In this document: positions 52,996 to 61,577 of the stretch, one piece after another
How the letters are laid out: every line of letters starts with the position of its first letter
Position numbering within the stretch: the first letter of the stretch is position 1
Assembly (NCBI GenBank): GCA_023460315.1
Contig: JAEWQO010000098.1
Coordinates: 1-64,000 of the forward strand
Origin: Actinomycetes bacterium
GTDB taxonomy: Bacteria; Actinomycetota; Coriobacteriia; Coriobacteriales; Eggerthellaceae
Length of the DNA: 64,000 nt
Direction of reading: 5' to 3'
Notes under the pieces: generated by a model
Database searches by the model: none
The model's input: only the letters and a program-made list of their open reading frames with translations
What the model was told of the DNA's origin: nothing
Position numbers and translations under genes: made by a program

Positions 52996-53271
52996 CTAGT
53001 AGCCTGCAGCGGAGAAGCTCATGCGCATCTGCACCCCCATGAATGTCAGGAACAGAACCACCATGGTTGCCGCGACCTTTGCGGCGATGTGCCAATCGCT
53101 TTTCCAGCAGAGCACGACACCGACAGGCCAGAACACCAACAAAAGCACGACAATCCAAAACGTCTGCCGATGCCATGGCTTTGCCGCAGGATCGGTCAGC
53201 AGATCGTTCGCGTCTTTTCGCTGGTCTCGCCGTTGCCAGTCACCTGGCCGATGGCTCCCATCCCCCACCAT
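52996..53271 (-). CDS. small membrane protein downstream of gatB
   Basis: 91 aa. A polar N-terminus of ~45 residues (RRDQRKDANDLLTDPAAKP) is followed by two membrane helices (FWIVVLLLVFWPVGVVLCW and VAATMVVLFLTFMGVQM). ATG 53271 has an ideal AAAGGAGGTGG ribosome binding site, so the start is firm. It lies 27 nt after gatB and is probably co-transcribed. Family not recognised. Confidence 0.7.
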   Translation of the reverse strand: MVGDGSHRPGDWQRRDQRKDANDLLTDPAAKPWHRQTFWIVVLLLVFWPVGVVLCWKSDWHIAAKVAATMVVLFLTFMGVQMRMSFSAAGY

Positions 53272-53297
53272 TATGCCACCTCCTTTGCCGCACGAAC

Positions 53298-54872
53298 CTA
53301 TGCAAGCTTTCTGGCCACAAGTTCGTTGATGATCTTCGGATTGCCCTGGCCGCGCATCTCTTTCATGCACTGCCCAACGAAGAAGCCGATGAGCCCAGTC
53401 TTTCCGGCCCGATATTGTTCGACCTTGTCAGGATGGGCGGCGAGCACGGCATCGACGACGACCTCGATGGCACCGGCATCGGACACTTGCTCCATGCCAC
53501 GATCCTTGACGATAGTCTCGGGGTCCTCGCCCTCATCGAACATGATGGCGAACACCTCCTTGCCTTGCTTGGAGGAAATGCGATCGGTCGTCGTCAGCTT
53601 CACCAGAGCAAGGGCCCGTGCAGGCGTGAGCGGCGTGTCGGACAGATCAACTCCATCGTGGGCATTGAGATACGCAGTCACGTCGTTGATGATGAGGTTC
53701 GCCACCGGCTTCGAAAGGCTGTGCGCCTCCGTGCCCGCTTCCTGCATGCATGCCTCGAAGAAGTTCGCCGTCACGCGATGCTCGACCAAATGGCGCGCGT
53801 CATAGGCCGACAAGCCGAAGTCACGCTCGAAGCGAGCCGCTTTCTGGTCGGGCAGTTCAGGGAGCTTGGCGCGCACGCGATCGATGAACTCGTCGGAGAG
53901 GTCGTAGGGAGCCAGGTCAGGCTCCGGAAACAGACGATAGTCGTCAGCCGTTTCCTTGACGCGCATGACGATGGTCCGCTTGGCAGACGGATCCCAATGC
54001 CGCGTCTCCTGATATATCTGGCCGCCTTCTTCCAGCACCTCGGCCTGACGGCATATCTCATACGCAAGGCCGTCGTGCAGGTTCTTGAAGCTGTTCATGT
54101 TCTTGAGCTCGCTCTTGACTCCAAGCTGCTTCGCTCCGCGGCGGCGCAGGGACACGTTGCCGTCACATCGCAGGCTGCCTTCCTCCATGGAGCAGTCTGA
54201 GATGTCGAGAGCCAGGTATATCTGGCGCAACTTCTGCATGAACAGACGCGCCTCTTCAGGCGTGCGCAAATCCGGCTCGGTGACGAGCTCGATGAGGGGC
54301 GTGCCGCAGCGGTTGTAGTCAACAAGAGAGTGCGTCGCGCCTGCGATGCGCCCTTCCGAACCGCCGATATGGTTCATCTTCCCCGCGTCTTCCTCCATAT
54401 GAATGCGGGTGATGCCCACATGCGCGGTATAGCCCGCATCGGTGCGCACCACGTTCTCGTGCTCCGCGCCTTCGGCGAGGTCGGCGATGCCAAGCCGTTC
54501 TGCGGCAGCCTGGCCGTCCACGTCGAGGTCAAGATGGCCGCGCATGCAGAAAGCAACGGGGCCTTGGGTGGTCTGGAAATTCTTGGACATGTCGGGGTAC
54601 ATGTAGTTCTTGCGATAGAACATCGAGCGCTTCTCGATGTCGCAGTTCGTGGCCAGGCCGGCCAACACGATGGATTCGATGGCCGCCTTGTTCGGCACCG
54701 GCAACGCACCGGGCAGGCCCAGGCATACCGGACAGGTGTGGGTGTTCGGGTCGGCCCCGAACTCAAGCTTGCACCCGCAGAACATCTTGGTTTCGAGCGT
54801 GGTCAGCTCGGCGTGCACCTCAAGGCCGATGACGGCTTCCCAATCCTGCAGGACCTCTTCGAGTTTCCGCAT
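53298..54872 (-). CDS. gatB: aspartyl/glutamyl-tRNA(Asn/Gln) amidotransferase subunit B
   Basis: 524 aa. WEAVIGLEVHAEL, CPVCLGLPGALPVPN with zinc-site cysteines, FYRKNYMYPDMSKNFQ, HMEEDAGKM and DYNRCGTPLIEL are the kinase-domain hallmarks. The C-terminal YqeY-like tail ends QCMKEMRGQGNPKIINELV. GatB activates mis-acylated tRNA for amidation. ATG 54872 is 1 nt after the gatA stop, with AAAGGTGAG upstream. The presence of gatCAB implies an indirect route to Gln- and/or Asn-tRNA. Confidence 0.97.
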   Translation of the reverse strand: MRKLEEVLQDWEAVIGLEVHAELTTLETKMFCGCKLEFGADPNTHTCPVCLGLPGALPVPNKAAIESIVLAGLATNCDIEKRSMFYRKNYMYPDMSKNFQTTQGPVAFCMRGHLDLDVDGQAAAERLGIADLAEGAEHENVVRTDAGYTAHVGITRIHMEEDAGKMNHIGGSEGRIAGATHSLVDYNRCGTPLIELVTEPDLRTPEEARLFMQKLRQIYLALDISDCSMEEGSLRCDGNVSLRRRGAKQLGVKSELKNMNSFKNLHDGLAYEICRQAEVLEEGGQIYQETRHWDPSAKRTIVMRVKETADDYRLFPEPDLAPYDLSDEFIDRVRAKLPELPDQKAARFERDFGLSAYDARHLVEHRVTANFFEACMQEAGTEAHSLSKPVANLIINDVTAYLNAHDGVDLSDTPLTPARALALVKLTTTDRISSKQGKEVFAIMFDEGEDPETIVKDRGMEQVSDAGAIEVVVDAVLAAHPDKVEQYRAGKTGLIGFFVGQCMKEMRGQGNPKIINELVARKLA

Positions 54873-54873
54873 G

Positions 54874-56412
54874 CTATTCACTCACCTTTTCTTCCTGCCC
54901 CCGCACATCTTCGACACTCGGAGCCCCCTCCGCGAAAGCGGGAGCCACGGGAGCCACGCCATAGCACGTCTCCAAAGCCGCCGCCACGCGCAGCATGTTC
55001 TCATCCTTGAAAGCCGGGGAGATAAGCTGCACCCCAACCGGCAGATGGGTGTCAGAACCCAGGCCCACCGGAAGGCTCATGCCGCCATTGCCCGCGATGT
55101 TGATGGAGATGGTGAACATGTCGGAAAGATACATGTCAGTGGGATCGGACACTTCCCCAAACGTGAACGCCGTGCGGGGAGAAACCGGTGCGAGAATGCA
55201 ATCGACCTGCTCGTAGGCACGCGCATAGTCCTGCGTGATGAGCGTGCGCACCTGCTGTGCCGGATAATAATAGGTCTCATAGACACCTGCAGAAAGGAGA
55301 TAGCTCCCCAGCATGACACGGCGGCGAGTTTCCGAGCCGAACCCTGCAGCACGGCTCGCCTCATATTGTCCGCCGAGATCGGCATGGCCAGGATCGCAAT
55401 AGCCGTATCGCACCGAGTCAAAGCGCGCCAGATTCGAAAACGCCTCGCAGGGGCCCAACACGTAATAGGCGCTCATGGCAGCCTGCGCGTTAGGAAGATC
55501 GACCTCAACCAGTTCAGCCCCGAGCGCACGCAGGTTTTCGGCCGCCTCCTCCACCTTCGCCCGCACCTCGGGCGTGAGGCCTTGCGCCTCCATAAAGGCG
55601 GGCACGATGCCGATCCGCATGCCTCGCACGCCTTCGGCAAGGTTGGCCGTGAAGTCGACAGTGATGTCTTGGCTCGTGCAGTCGAGCACGTCGCGGCCGG
55701 CGAGCGCGTTCATGGCCAGCGCCGCATCCTCGACCGAACGGGCGAAGGGGCCCACCTGGTCGAGCGAGCTGCCGAATGCCACCACGCCATAGCGCGACAC
55801 CACGCCGTAGGTGGGCTTCAGCGCCACAACGCCGCAAAAGCTCCCGGGCTGGCGGATGGAGCCGCCCGTGTCGCTGCCAAGCGTGATCGTGGCGAGGCCC
55901 GCGGCCACCGCAGCGGCGCTGCCGCCCGACGAGCCGCCGGGAACCCGCGAGAGATCCCAGGGATTTCTGGTTGGCCCAAAGGCAGAAGTCTCGGTGGACG
56001 ACCCAAACGCGAACTCGTCCATGTTGAGCTTGCCGAGGGGAATGCCCCCCGCTTCGATGATCCGCGACACGCAGGTGGCGGTATAGGGAGACACGTAGTT
56101 CTCAAGCATGCGCGAGGAACAGGTGGTGTGCGTGCCCAACACGTTCATGTTGTCCTTGAACGCCACCGGCACGCCCGCCAGCGGACCTATGCCGGAAAGG
56201 TCGCCGGAGACAACGGCCGCGTCGATCTTTGTCGCCTGCTCGAAGGCCAGCTGCTGCGTCGTTTCCAAAAAAGCATGCACCGGACCGTCGCATGCGCCAA
56301 TGCGGGCAAGAGACGCCTCGGCCACATCCCGAGCAGAGAACTCCCCCGAAAGCAGCCCTTGGCGTATCTCCCGAACGCCACGCGCGGCATAGGCGCGATC
56401 GTCGCCCGCCAT
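54874..56412 (-). CDS. gatA: amidotransferase subunit A (amidase)
   Basis: 512 aa, amidase-signature family. The Lys-cisSer-Ser triad is intact: VAFKDNMNV, GGSSGGSAAAV and SDTGGSIRQPGSFCG. It releases ammonia from glutamine for GatB. ATG 56412 overlaps the gatC stop by one base (TGATG) behind GGAGGGGATC. Confidence 0.97.
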   Translation of the reverse strand: MAGDDRAYAARGVREIRQGLLSGEFSARDVAEASLARIGACDGPVHAFLETTQQLAFEQATKIDAAVVSGDLSGIGPLAGVPVAFKDNMNVLGTHTTCSSRMLENYVSPYTATCVSRIIEAGGIPLGKLNMDEFAFGSSTETSAFGPTRNPWDLSRVPGGSSGGSAAAVAAGLATITLGSDTGGSIRQPGSFCGVVALKPTYGVVSRYGVVAFGSSLDQVGPFARSVEDAALAMNALAGRDVLDCTSQDITVDFTANLAEGVRGMRIGIVPAFMEAQGLTPEVRAKVEEAAENLRALGAELVEVDLPNAQAAMSAYYVLGPCEAFSNLARFDSVRYGYCDPGHADLGGQYEASRAAGFGSETRRRVMLGSYLLSAGVYETYYYPAQQVRTLITQDYARAYEQVDCILAPVSPRTAFTFGEVSDPTDMYLSDMFTISINIAGNGGMSLPVGLGSDTHLPVGVQLISPAFKDENMLRVAAALETCYGVAPVAPAFAEGAPSVEDVRGQEEKVSE

Positions 56413-56759
56413 CAACGATCCCCTCCCTCGCCGAGAATCGAGGGAATGAGGAAACACCCGTCCTGCTGACGGGGCGCGTTCTCAAGAGCCTGCTTCTGGG
56501 TGAAACCGGGTCGCACGACATCGTCGCGCATGACGTTCGACAGATCGCCGATGGGATGGAACGTGGGCTCGACGCCCTCCAGGTCATACTCTGTGATGGG
56601 CTTGAGGCTCTCGATGATGCCATTGAGATCGACCGTCATCTGGGCCACTTCGTCGTCCGTCAAGCCGATACGGGCATATTCCGCGATATCCCGTACATCG
56701 TGTTCGGTTACATGCTGGGTCATAAGCGTCGCTCTTTCCTTTTTATGCTCGCTCTGCAT
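56412..56759 (-). CDS. gatC: amidotransferase subunit C
   Basis: 115 aa if it begins at ATG 56759, which has a perfect GGAGG 6 nt upstream; the conserved part begins at an inner ATG (56723, MTQHVTEHDVRDIAEYA), which has no good ribosome binding site. DVRDIAEYARIGLTDDEV and the C-terminal DDVVRPGFTQKQALENAPRQQDGCFLIP are typical of GatC. It wraps around GatA and bridges it to GatB. First gene of gatCAB. Confidence 0.93.
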   Translation of the reverse strand: MQSEHKKERATLMTQHVTEHDVRDIAEYARIGLTDDEVAQMTVDLNGIIESLKPITEYDLEGVEPTFHPIGDLSNVMRDDVVRPGFTQKQALENAPRQQDGCFLIPSILGEGGDR

Positions 56760-57084
56760 GTTCGCCTCCGCATGGGACCCCTGCCGGACCACGAAGGCAG
56801 AGGCAAAACATATCGGCCTCCATGATAGCAAAGGCATCGCGTTTTCCGGAACAAATGTCCCCTCCTTTCTCCTCACGTCGAGGAATGCCCGCAGAAGACA
56901 CAGAAGCAACAAATGGCTCTCGCAGAGAAGGACGCGCGGGAAACGGAGTTGGCGCAAACATCTGCCTGTCTCGCCGGACGTTCGCCTTGCGAGAGAAGGA
57001 TGCGCACGGAACGGAGTTGACGCACGCGAAGGAGGCAGGGCGCGAATAATCAGCCCAAACGACAAAAAGGCACAGGGCCGCCAA

Positions 57085-57264
57085 GGGAACAACATGGCAC
57101 GACACCGCAGGGTCGAGCAGGCCCGCCTCCTCCTCGGAGGCGGGCGCCGAGAACGTGCGCGAGCACGGGATGTCGATGAGGGCCCTGCATGCCCTCCGCA
57201 TCGACATCCCGCTGGCATGGAACCTGCCGAGAATCTCTTCCTTGCTTTCTTTCCCATACGTCAT
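57085..57264 (-). pseudogene. IS3-like transposase orfA fragment
   Basis: From an ATG at 57264 the minus strand reads MTYGKESKEEILGRFHASGM, then SMRRACRALIDIPCSRTFSAP and EEEAGLLDP. This looks like the start of a helix-turn-helix orfA protein of IS3-type elements common in Coriobacteria (recollection), after which similarity fades. No orfB or element ends follow, so it is a decayed relic. It contains a long hairpin: CGGGATGTCGATG.GG.GGGC arms at about 57166 and 57190. Confidence 0.5.
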
Positions 57265-57325
57265 TCCCGAACCCCTTTTCTCATCGAAAACTGGTCCAGA
57301 AAACGTCCGGGGTCCCCAATCGAGA

Positions 57326-57406
57326 GATAAGGGCAGTTTTTCAGCAGCCCATCGGCAAACCTGCGGGAAAACCCCAAGTCGCAAACTCTGCAGGGGCTTC
57401 CCTTCC
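57326..57406 (+). repeat. dispersed intergenic repeat, copy 5
   Basis: GATAAGGGCAGTTTTTCAGC, then AGCCCATCGGCAAAC, GGGAAAACCCCAAGT and GGGGCTTCCC. Near full-length match to copy 4. Confidence 0.7.
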
Positions 57407-57552
57407 CAAAAAATCCACCCATAAGGAGGCTTCTCAGCCAATCCAGCCCAAAGGCAATGACCCACAGCGCAATCCTGACGCTCAGGGAACGTTCGCGCGA
57501 GGGACGCCTGCCACTCGGCCCGGCAGCACAAAACTTCCGAGCCGTCTGCGAG

Positions 57553-59559
57553 TCAGAGGGTTTCCCGACGTTCCGCTTTCGCCTCTTCGACAAGCTCCGA
57601 GCGGCCCTCGGCGTTCCCACGCTCAGAGGCGGATATTTCAGCTAGGAACGCCTCGCCATAGCGGGCGAGCTTCGTCGCGCCCACGCCAGAGACGTCGAGG
57701 AACTCCTCTTCTGTCCCTGGCCGCCTTACGCACATGTCGCGCAGCGTCGCATCCGAGAACACAATATAGGGCGGCACCGCGGCCTCGTCGGCCAAGCGCT
57801 TGCGCAGGCTCCTCAAGCGCTCGAACAGCGCAGGATCGGCCTCAAGCCCATGCGCGCCGCCCGATCCGCCGAACCCGTCGGCCGCTTCTGAACCAGAACC
57901 CGCACGCGCATCCTTCCCCGCCTGCGAATATGCCCCTTCTCGCCGGCGATCTCGCTTGCGGGACACCCGCTTTATGGAAAGCGCGAAGCCCTCCTCGGCC
58001 ACCTCGCGAGCGCGCGGGCCCAGTCCCACGACCGGATACGAACCCTCGGAAATGGTCAGGCGCTCCCCTGCCGCAAGGAGCTCTATGATTTCCTTGATGG
58101 CAGCGATGGACGTGTCGAGGGAACCATAGCTTGCCGCCTCGTCAAGTCCCAACTCACACACCTTCGCCGCCCTTGATCCATGAAGAACGTCGGCGACCAT
58201 GCCTTTGCCGAAGCGGCCGCGCAGCTCCTGCACGCAGCGCATGACAGCCCGCGCCTCAGAAGTGACGTCCACCGCCTCGAACTCTCCTGCACAGTTGGAG
58301 CATGCCCCGCAGGGCGAGACGGCGTCGTCGGCAAAGCCGGCCTCTTCCCTTTCACCGAAGTAGCTGAGAATGTAGCGCCGCAGACATCCCGTCGTGTAGC
58401 AGTAGCCGCACATGGCCTCGAGAAGACGCCTCTGCGAAGCGCGGACGGCATCGGCCTCCTCGGCAGAGAGTTCCTCGTTGCCCGAGTCCCGCTCTATGAA
58501 GAAGCGGCACGTCGACACGTCCCCGCTGTTCCAAAACAGCAGGCACGTCGACGGTTCCCCGTCGCGTCCGGCACGACCCGCCTCCTGGTAATATGCCTCG
58601 ATGCTGCCAGGCATGTTGTGATGGATGACATAGCGCACGTTCGACTTGTCGATTCCCATGCCAAATGCGTTTGTGGCAACCATGACGGGAGCGTCGTCAG
58701 CAATGAACGCCTGCTGGCTCGCAGCCCTCCTTGCTGCAGGAAGGCCTGCATGGTAGCAGGCCGCGTCCACTCCTGCGGCAACAAGGGCCGCCTGCACCTT
58801 CTCCGTGTCCTTTCGGGTGGAGCAATACACGATGCCGCTGTCGTCGGGGTGTTCGAGCGCATAGGACACGATGCGAGCGATCTTCCGCTTCGGATCAAGC
58901 TGCTCCACGCCGAAATACAAATTCGGGCGGTCAAAGCCTGTCACGATCTCAAAAGGATCGCTCAGCCCGAGGATCCGCACGATGTCGCGACGGACCCGGT
59001 CGGTGGCAGTGGCCGTGAACGCCGCCACGACCGGACGCGTAGGCAGCTGCGCGATGAAGTCGCCGATGGTCAGATATGACGGGCGGAAGTCCTGTCCCCA
59101 TTGGGACACGCAATGGGCCTCGTCCACGGCGACGAGCGGGATGCACGCCGCACGCGCGAACTCCAGGAACCGGCCGTCGCTCAACCGCTCGGGAGCCACG
59201 TACATGATCTCGTAGGCACCGTCGAGCGCGCGCTTGAGCACCGTGGCCTGTTGGCCAGGCGTCAGCGTCGAGTTGAGATACGCCCCGCGCACGCCCGCTT
59301 CCAGCAAAGACCTCACCTGGTCGCCCATGAGCGAGACAAGCGGGGACACCACGAGCGTCAGCCCCTCAAGCACGATTCCCGGCACTTGGTAGCAGACCGA
59401 CTTTCCGGCCCCCGTCGGCATGACGGCAAGCGCATCGCGCCCGGAGAGCACGGCATCGACAACCTCTTCCTGTCCCGGCCGGAACGACGCGTATCCAAAA
59501 TGCTCCTCAAGCGCCTGCCGCGCCGCGTGCATGCCCGCCACATCCTCCACGTTCCGCAT
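57553..59559 (-). CDS. recQ: ATP-dependent DNA helicase RecQ
   Basis: About 668 aa. Helicase motifs: FRPGQEEVVDAVLSGRD (motif 0), MPTGAGKS (I), VDEAHCVSQWGQDFRPSY (II and aromatic loop), FTATATD (III) and YYQEAGRAGRDG (VI). A four-Cys RecQ zinc site (CGYCYTTGC, PCGACSNC), a winged-helix region, and a C-terminal HRDC domain (residues ~585-650) follow a Gly/Ser/Arg-rich linker. The start is uncertain: ATG 59559 begins the conserved part, but the frame is open upstream with ATGs at 59598 and 59619, the latter touching AAGGAGG. RecQ unwinds DNA in repair and recombination. It is divergent from the sigma-factor operon. Confidence 0.95.
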   Translation of the reverse strand: MRNVEDVAGMHAARQALEEHFGYASFRPGQEEVVDAVLSGRDALAVMPTGAGKSVCYQVPGIVLEGLTLVVSPLVSLMGDQVRSLLEAGVRGAYLNSTLTPGQQATVLKRALDGAYEIMYVAPERLSDGRFLEFARAACIPLVAVDEAHCVSQWGQDFRPSYLTIGDFIAQLPTRPVVAAFTATATDRVRRDIVRILGLSDPFEIVTGFDRPNLYFGVEQLDPKRKIARIVSYALEHPDDSGIVYCSTRKDTEKVQAALVAAGVDAACYHAGLPAARRAASQQAFIADDAPVMVATNAFGMGIDKSNVRYVIHHNMPGSIEAYYQEAGRAGRDGEPSTCLLFWNSGDVSTCRFFIERDSGNEELSAEEADAVRASQRRLLEAMCGYCYTTGCLRRYILSYFGEREEAGFADDAVSPCGACSNCAGEFEAVDVTSEARAVMRCVQELRGRFGKGMVADVLHGSRAAKVCELGLDEAASYGSLDTSIAAIKEIIELLAAGERLTISEGSYPVVGLGPRAREVAEEGFALSIKRVSRKRDRRREGAYSQAGKDARAGSGSEAADGFGGSGGAHGLEADPALFERLRSLRKRLADEAAVPPYIVFSDATLRDMCVRRPGTEEEFLDVSGVGATKLARYGEAFLAEISASERGNAEGRSELVEEAKAERRETL

Positions 59560-59871
59560 CCCTTCGTCACGCCCATATCTGCTGTGTTGTTCCCCCATGA
59601 TACCGGGTCTGGGAGCCATCCTCCTTGATGCCGGACCGCTTTTCACGTTTCTTTCTCCCACTGGCCCGATGACGAACGTCTTCCGCCCGTTCCGCTCAGG
59701 CGATGCCGCTCCCGGCCTTCCGCCTGGCGGCTCCCTTTGCCGCGGAGTGCACCTCAGCGCCTCCAAAACCTTACGCCCCGCCCTTCTTTGGCACCGGTTG
59801 GTACAATGGTTTTAAAATTTCTCCCGACATTCCGCGACCTTTGATCGTGTTGGTGTCAGAAAGGGAAAAAC

Positions 59872-60357
59872 CTGCCGAACGCCGACGACATAGCCGCTTT
59901 GTTCCGACGCCATTCCAAGACGGTCTACCGCCTGAGCTACTCGTATCTGGGAAACGACGCCGATGCCGAGGACGCGACGCAAAACGTGTTCATGAAGCTG
60001 CTCGACAAGCCGCGGCGGTTCAACGACGACGAACACGAGAAGGCCTGGCTCATCGTGTGCACGCAGAACCACTGCCGCGACGTTTTGAAGAGCGCTCACC
60101 GGAAAAGGGCAGCCGAGCTTCCTGGCGACCTGCCCGACAGCCCTGCGTCGGCAAAGGAAGACGAAACCCTGGCAGCCGTGCTGTCCCTTCCGGCGAAATA
60201 CAAGACCTGCGTGTATCTGCATTACTACGAGGGGTACCGCACCGCCGAGATCGCGCGCATCACCGGCACGCCCGCCTCCACGGTGCGAAGCCACCTGAGC
60301 GAGGCGCGGGCGATGCTCAGAACCATGCTGGGAGGCGAATCCGTTGGCAATCGATAG
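59872..60357 (+). CDS. ECF-type RNA polymerase sigma factor
   Basis: About 161 aa. Region 2 begins LFRRHSKTVYRLSYSYLGND with AEDATQNVFMKLL, and region 4 reads LPAKYKTCVYLHYYEGYRTAEIARITG followed by STVRSHLSEARAML. Start choice is unusual: no ATG fits. A TTG at 59899 lacks a ribosome binding site, whereas CTG at 59872 has AAAGGG 6 nt upstream and restores the usual ~10 residues (LPNADDIAALF) before region 2. The downstream gene overlaps it by 14 nt and encodes a membrane protein, probably its partner. The regulon is unknown. Confidence 0.85.
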   Translation: MPNADDIAALFRRHSKTVYRLSYSYLGNDADAEDATQNVFMKLLDKPRRFNDDEHEKAWLIVCTQNHCRDVLKSAHRKRAAELPGDLPDSPASAKEDETLAAVLSLPAKYKTCVYLHYYEGYRTAEIARITGTPASTVRSHLSEARAMLRTMLGGESVGNR

Positions 60358-61054
60358 AGAAGGGCCGGATTTCAACGCCATCAGAGACGCATTCGAGCGC
60401 ATGGCGCCCGACACCGAGGCTGAGGAGCGCATGCTCGCCTCCTTGCTGGAGGCAACAGGCACGCCACCCCCCATCGTGCCCAGCAGGACAGAGCGCACAT
60501 CCGAGGCTGCCAAACCCAAGGGCAAGCATGCTGCAGCCGCCGCGTCACGCACCATCCCTCCCTGGCTGCGCATCGGCGTGGCAGCGTGCCTGGCCTTGGT
60601 CGTCGTTGGCGGCGTGGTCGGATACGGAGCAACGGCGGCTCATGACGGGGCTCGGACGGCATCGGAACAAGCGGCCCAGTTCACGGGGTCCTCGCCGAAC
60701 GGCCCGACGGTAGATGGCGACGGCTCCCACCCAGAGGACCCAGAGGGGTATGCCGCTTCGCCGGAGGACCCGTCCGGATCCGTCCTGCGCGACTATTCGG
60801 AAGCAGCCCTCTCCCACCCCCTCGTGGAGCTCTCCTCGGGGACTCGGCTGCGCATCGTGCTGGGAGAAGACGGCTCTCCCCTGCTGGCCAACGAGGCTGC
60901 CCTGGCAGCAGATCCCGAAGCGGCATGGGCCCTCGACGAGACCGGCACGAGCGCGATGTCCTGCTACGTGCGCGCTTTGCCTGGCGGCGACTATTCCTAT
61001 GCCGTCAGCTACGCCGAGGACGGCGAACTCTATCTGGCCGAACCGGTTTCCTGA
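60344..61054 (+). CDS. single-pass membrane protein, putative anti-sigma partner
   Basis: 236 aa from a TTG at 60344 with GGGAGG 8 nt upstream, overlapping the sigma gene. About 75 cytoplasmic residues (DAFERMAPDTEAEERMLASL) precede one membrane helix (IGVAACLALVVVGGVVGYGA). A Pro/Asp/Glu-rich linker and an extracellular domain of ~100 residues (LVELSSGTRLRIVLGEDGSP to DGELYLAEPVS) follow. The layout matches an ECF regulator tethered to the membrane, but no zinc-type anti-sigma motif (HXXXCXXC) is present, so the role is inferred from position only. Confidence 0.65.
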   Translation: MAIDREGPDFNAIRDAFERMAPDTEAEERMLASLLEATGTPPPIVPSRTERTSEAAKPKGKHAAAAASRTIPPWLRIGVAACLALVVVGGVVGYGATAAHDGARTASEQAAQFTGSSPNGPTVDGDGSHPEDPEGYAASPEDPSGSVLRDYSEAALSHPLVELSSGTRLRIVLGEDGSPLLANEAALAADPEAAWALDETGTSAMSCYVRALPGGDYSYAVSYAEDGELYLAEPVS

Positions 61055-61577
61055 AGCAGGAGGCAGCAACAGCCAGCGCGCGGAAAACGTTAACCCCCAG
61101 CCTTTGGCTGGCTAAAACCATCCGACATTGCCGCCTCCATTCGAAACCCCTACGCCAGAGCCTCCTGCCATCAAAAGCCTCCCGAAATACAACGAACGTC
61201 TAAAATGCGTGGGTATTGGAGCCCTCAAGCTCCGATCATCGATCATGGAGAGCGTTATATCTCCTATCATACCTGATGACCGTTTACTATATCTAACATA
61301 TAGGCAGGCTATGCGGGACAATATCGCGCATTTCAGACGTTCGTCGCAAAAATAGGAAGCGCAAGATGACAGAAAAGAGGTCCGGCAAAACGCCTGAAAC
61401 AGGAAACGCACACGAGACGTCGCGCCAGCACCGCCCTCCCGACAGCACGAGACATCGCGACATCGAAAGGCTCCACATGACGCACAATCAAAACCATGAC
61501 AAAACATTTCTTGAAAGATCGACAAATCGCCCCGCTCGTTCGTGTTACCGTCAATACCCCGACGAATGGAGGCTCCC
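61055..61577. other. intergenic region before the serpin gene
   Basis: About 520 bases, with an AT-rich segment at 61250-61320 (TATATCTCCTATCATACC, TATATCTAACATATAGG) that may contain the serpin promoter. A small hairpin at 61097-61111 (CCAGCC-TTT-GGCTGG) could end the sigma operon. No gene was seen. Confidence 0.5.

Larger units (their letters stand above)
56760..57552. other. long intergenic region with IS relic and repeat
   Basis: About 790 bases. The region holds an IS3-like orfA remnant (57085-57264), copy 5 of the dispersed repeat and the CTCAGCCAATCCAGC block at 57433-57447 that also follows copy 3. No intact gene was seen. Confidence 0.55.

Noticed and set aside
54637..56469. 610-aa open frame on the plus strand
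   Set aside because: Antisense to gatA, which has complete catalytic motifs; shadow frame.
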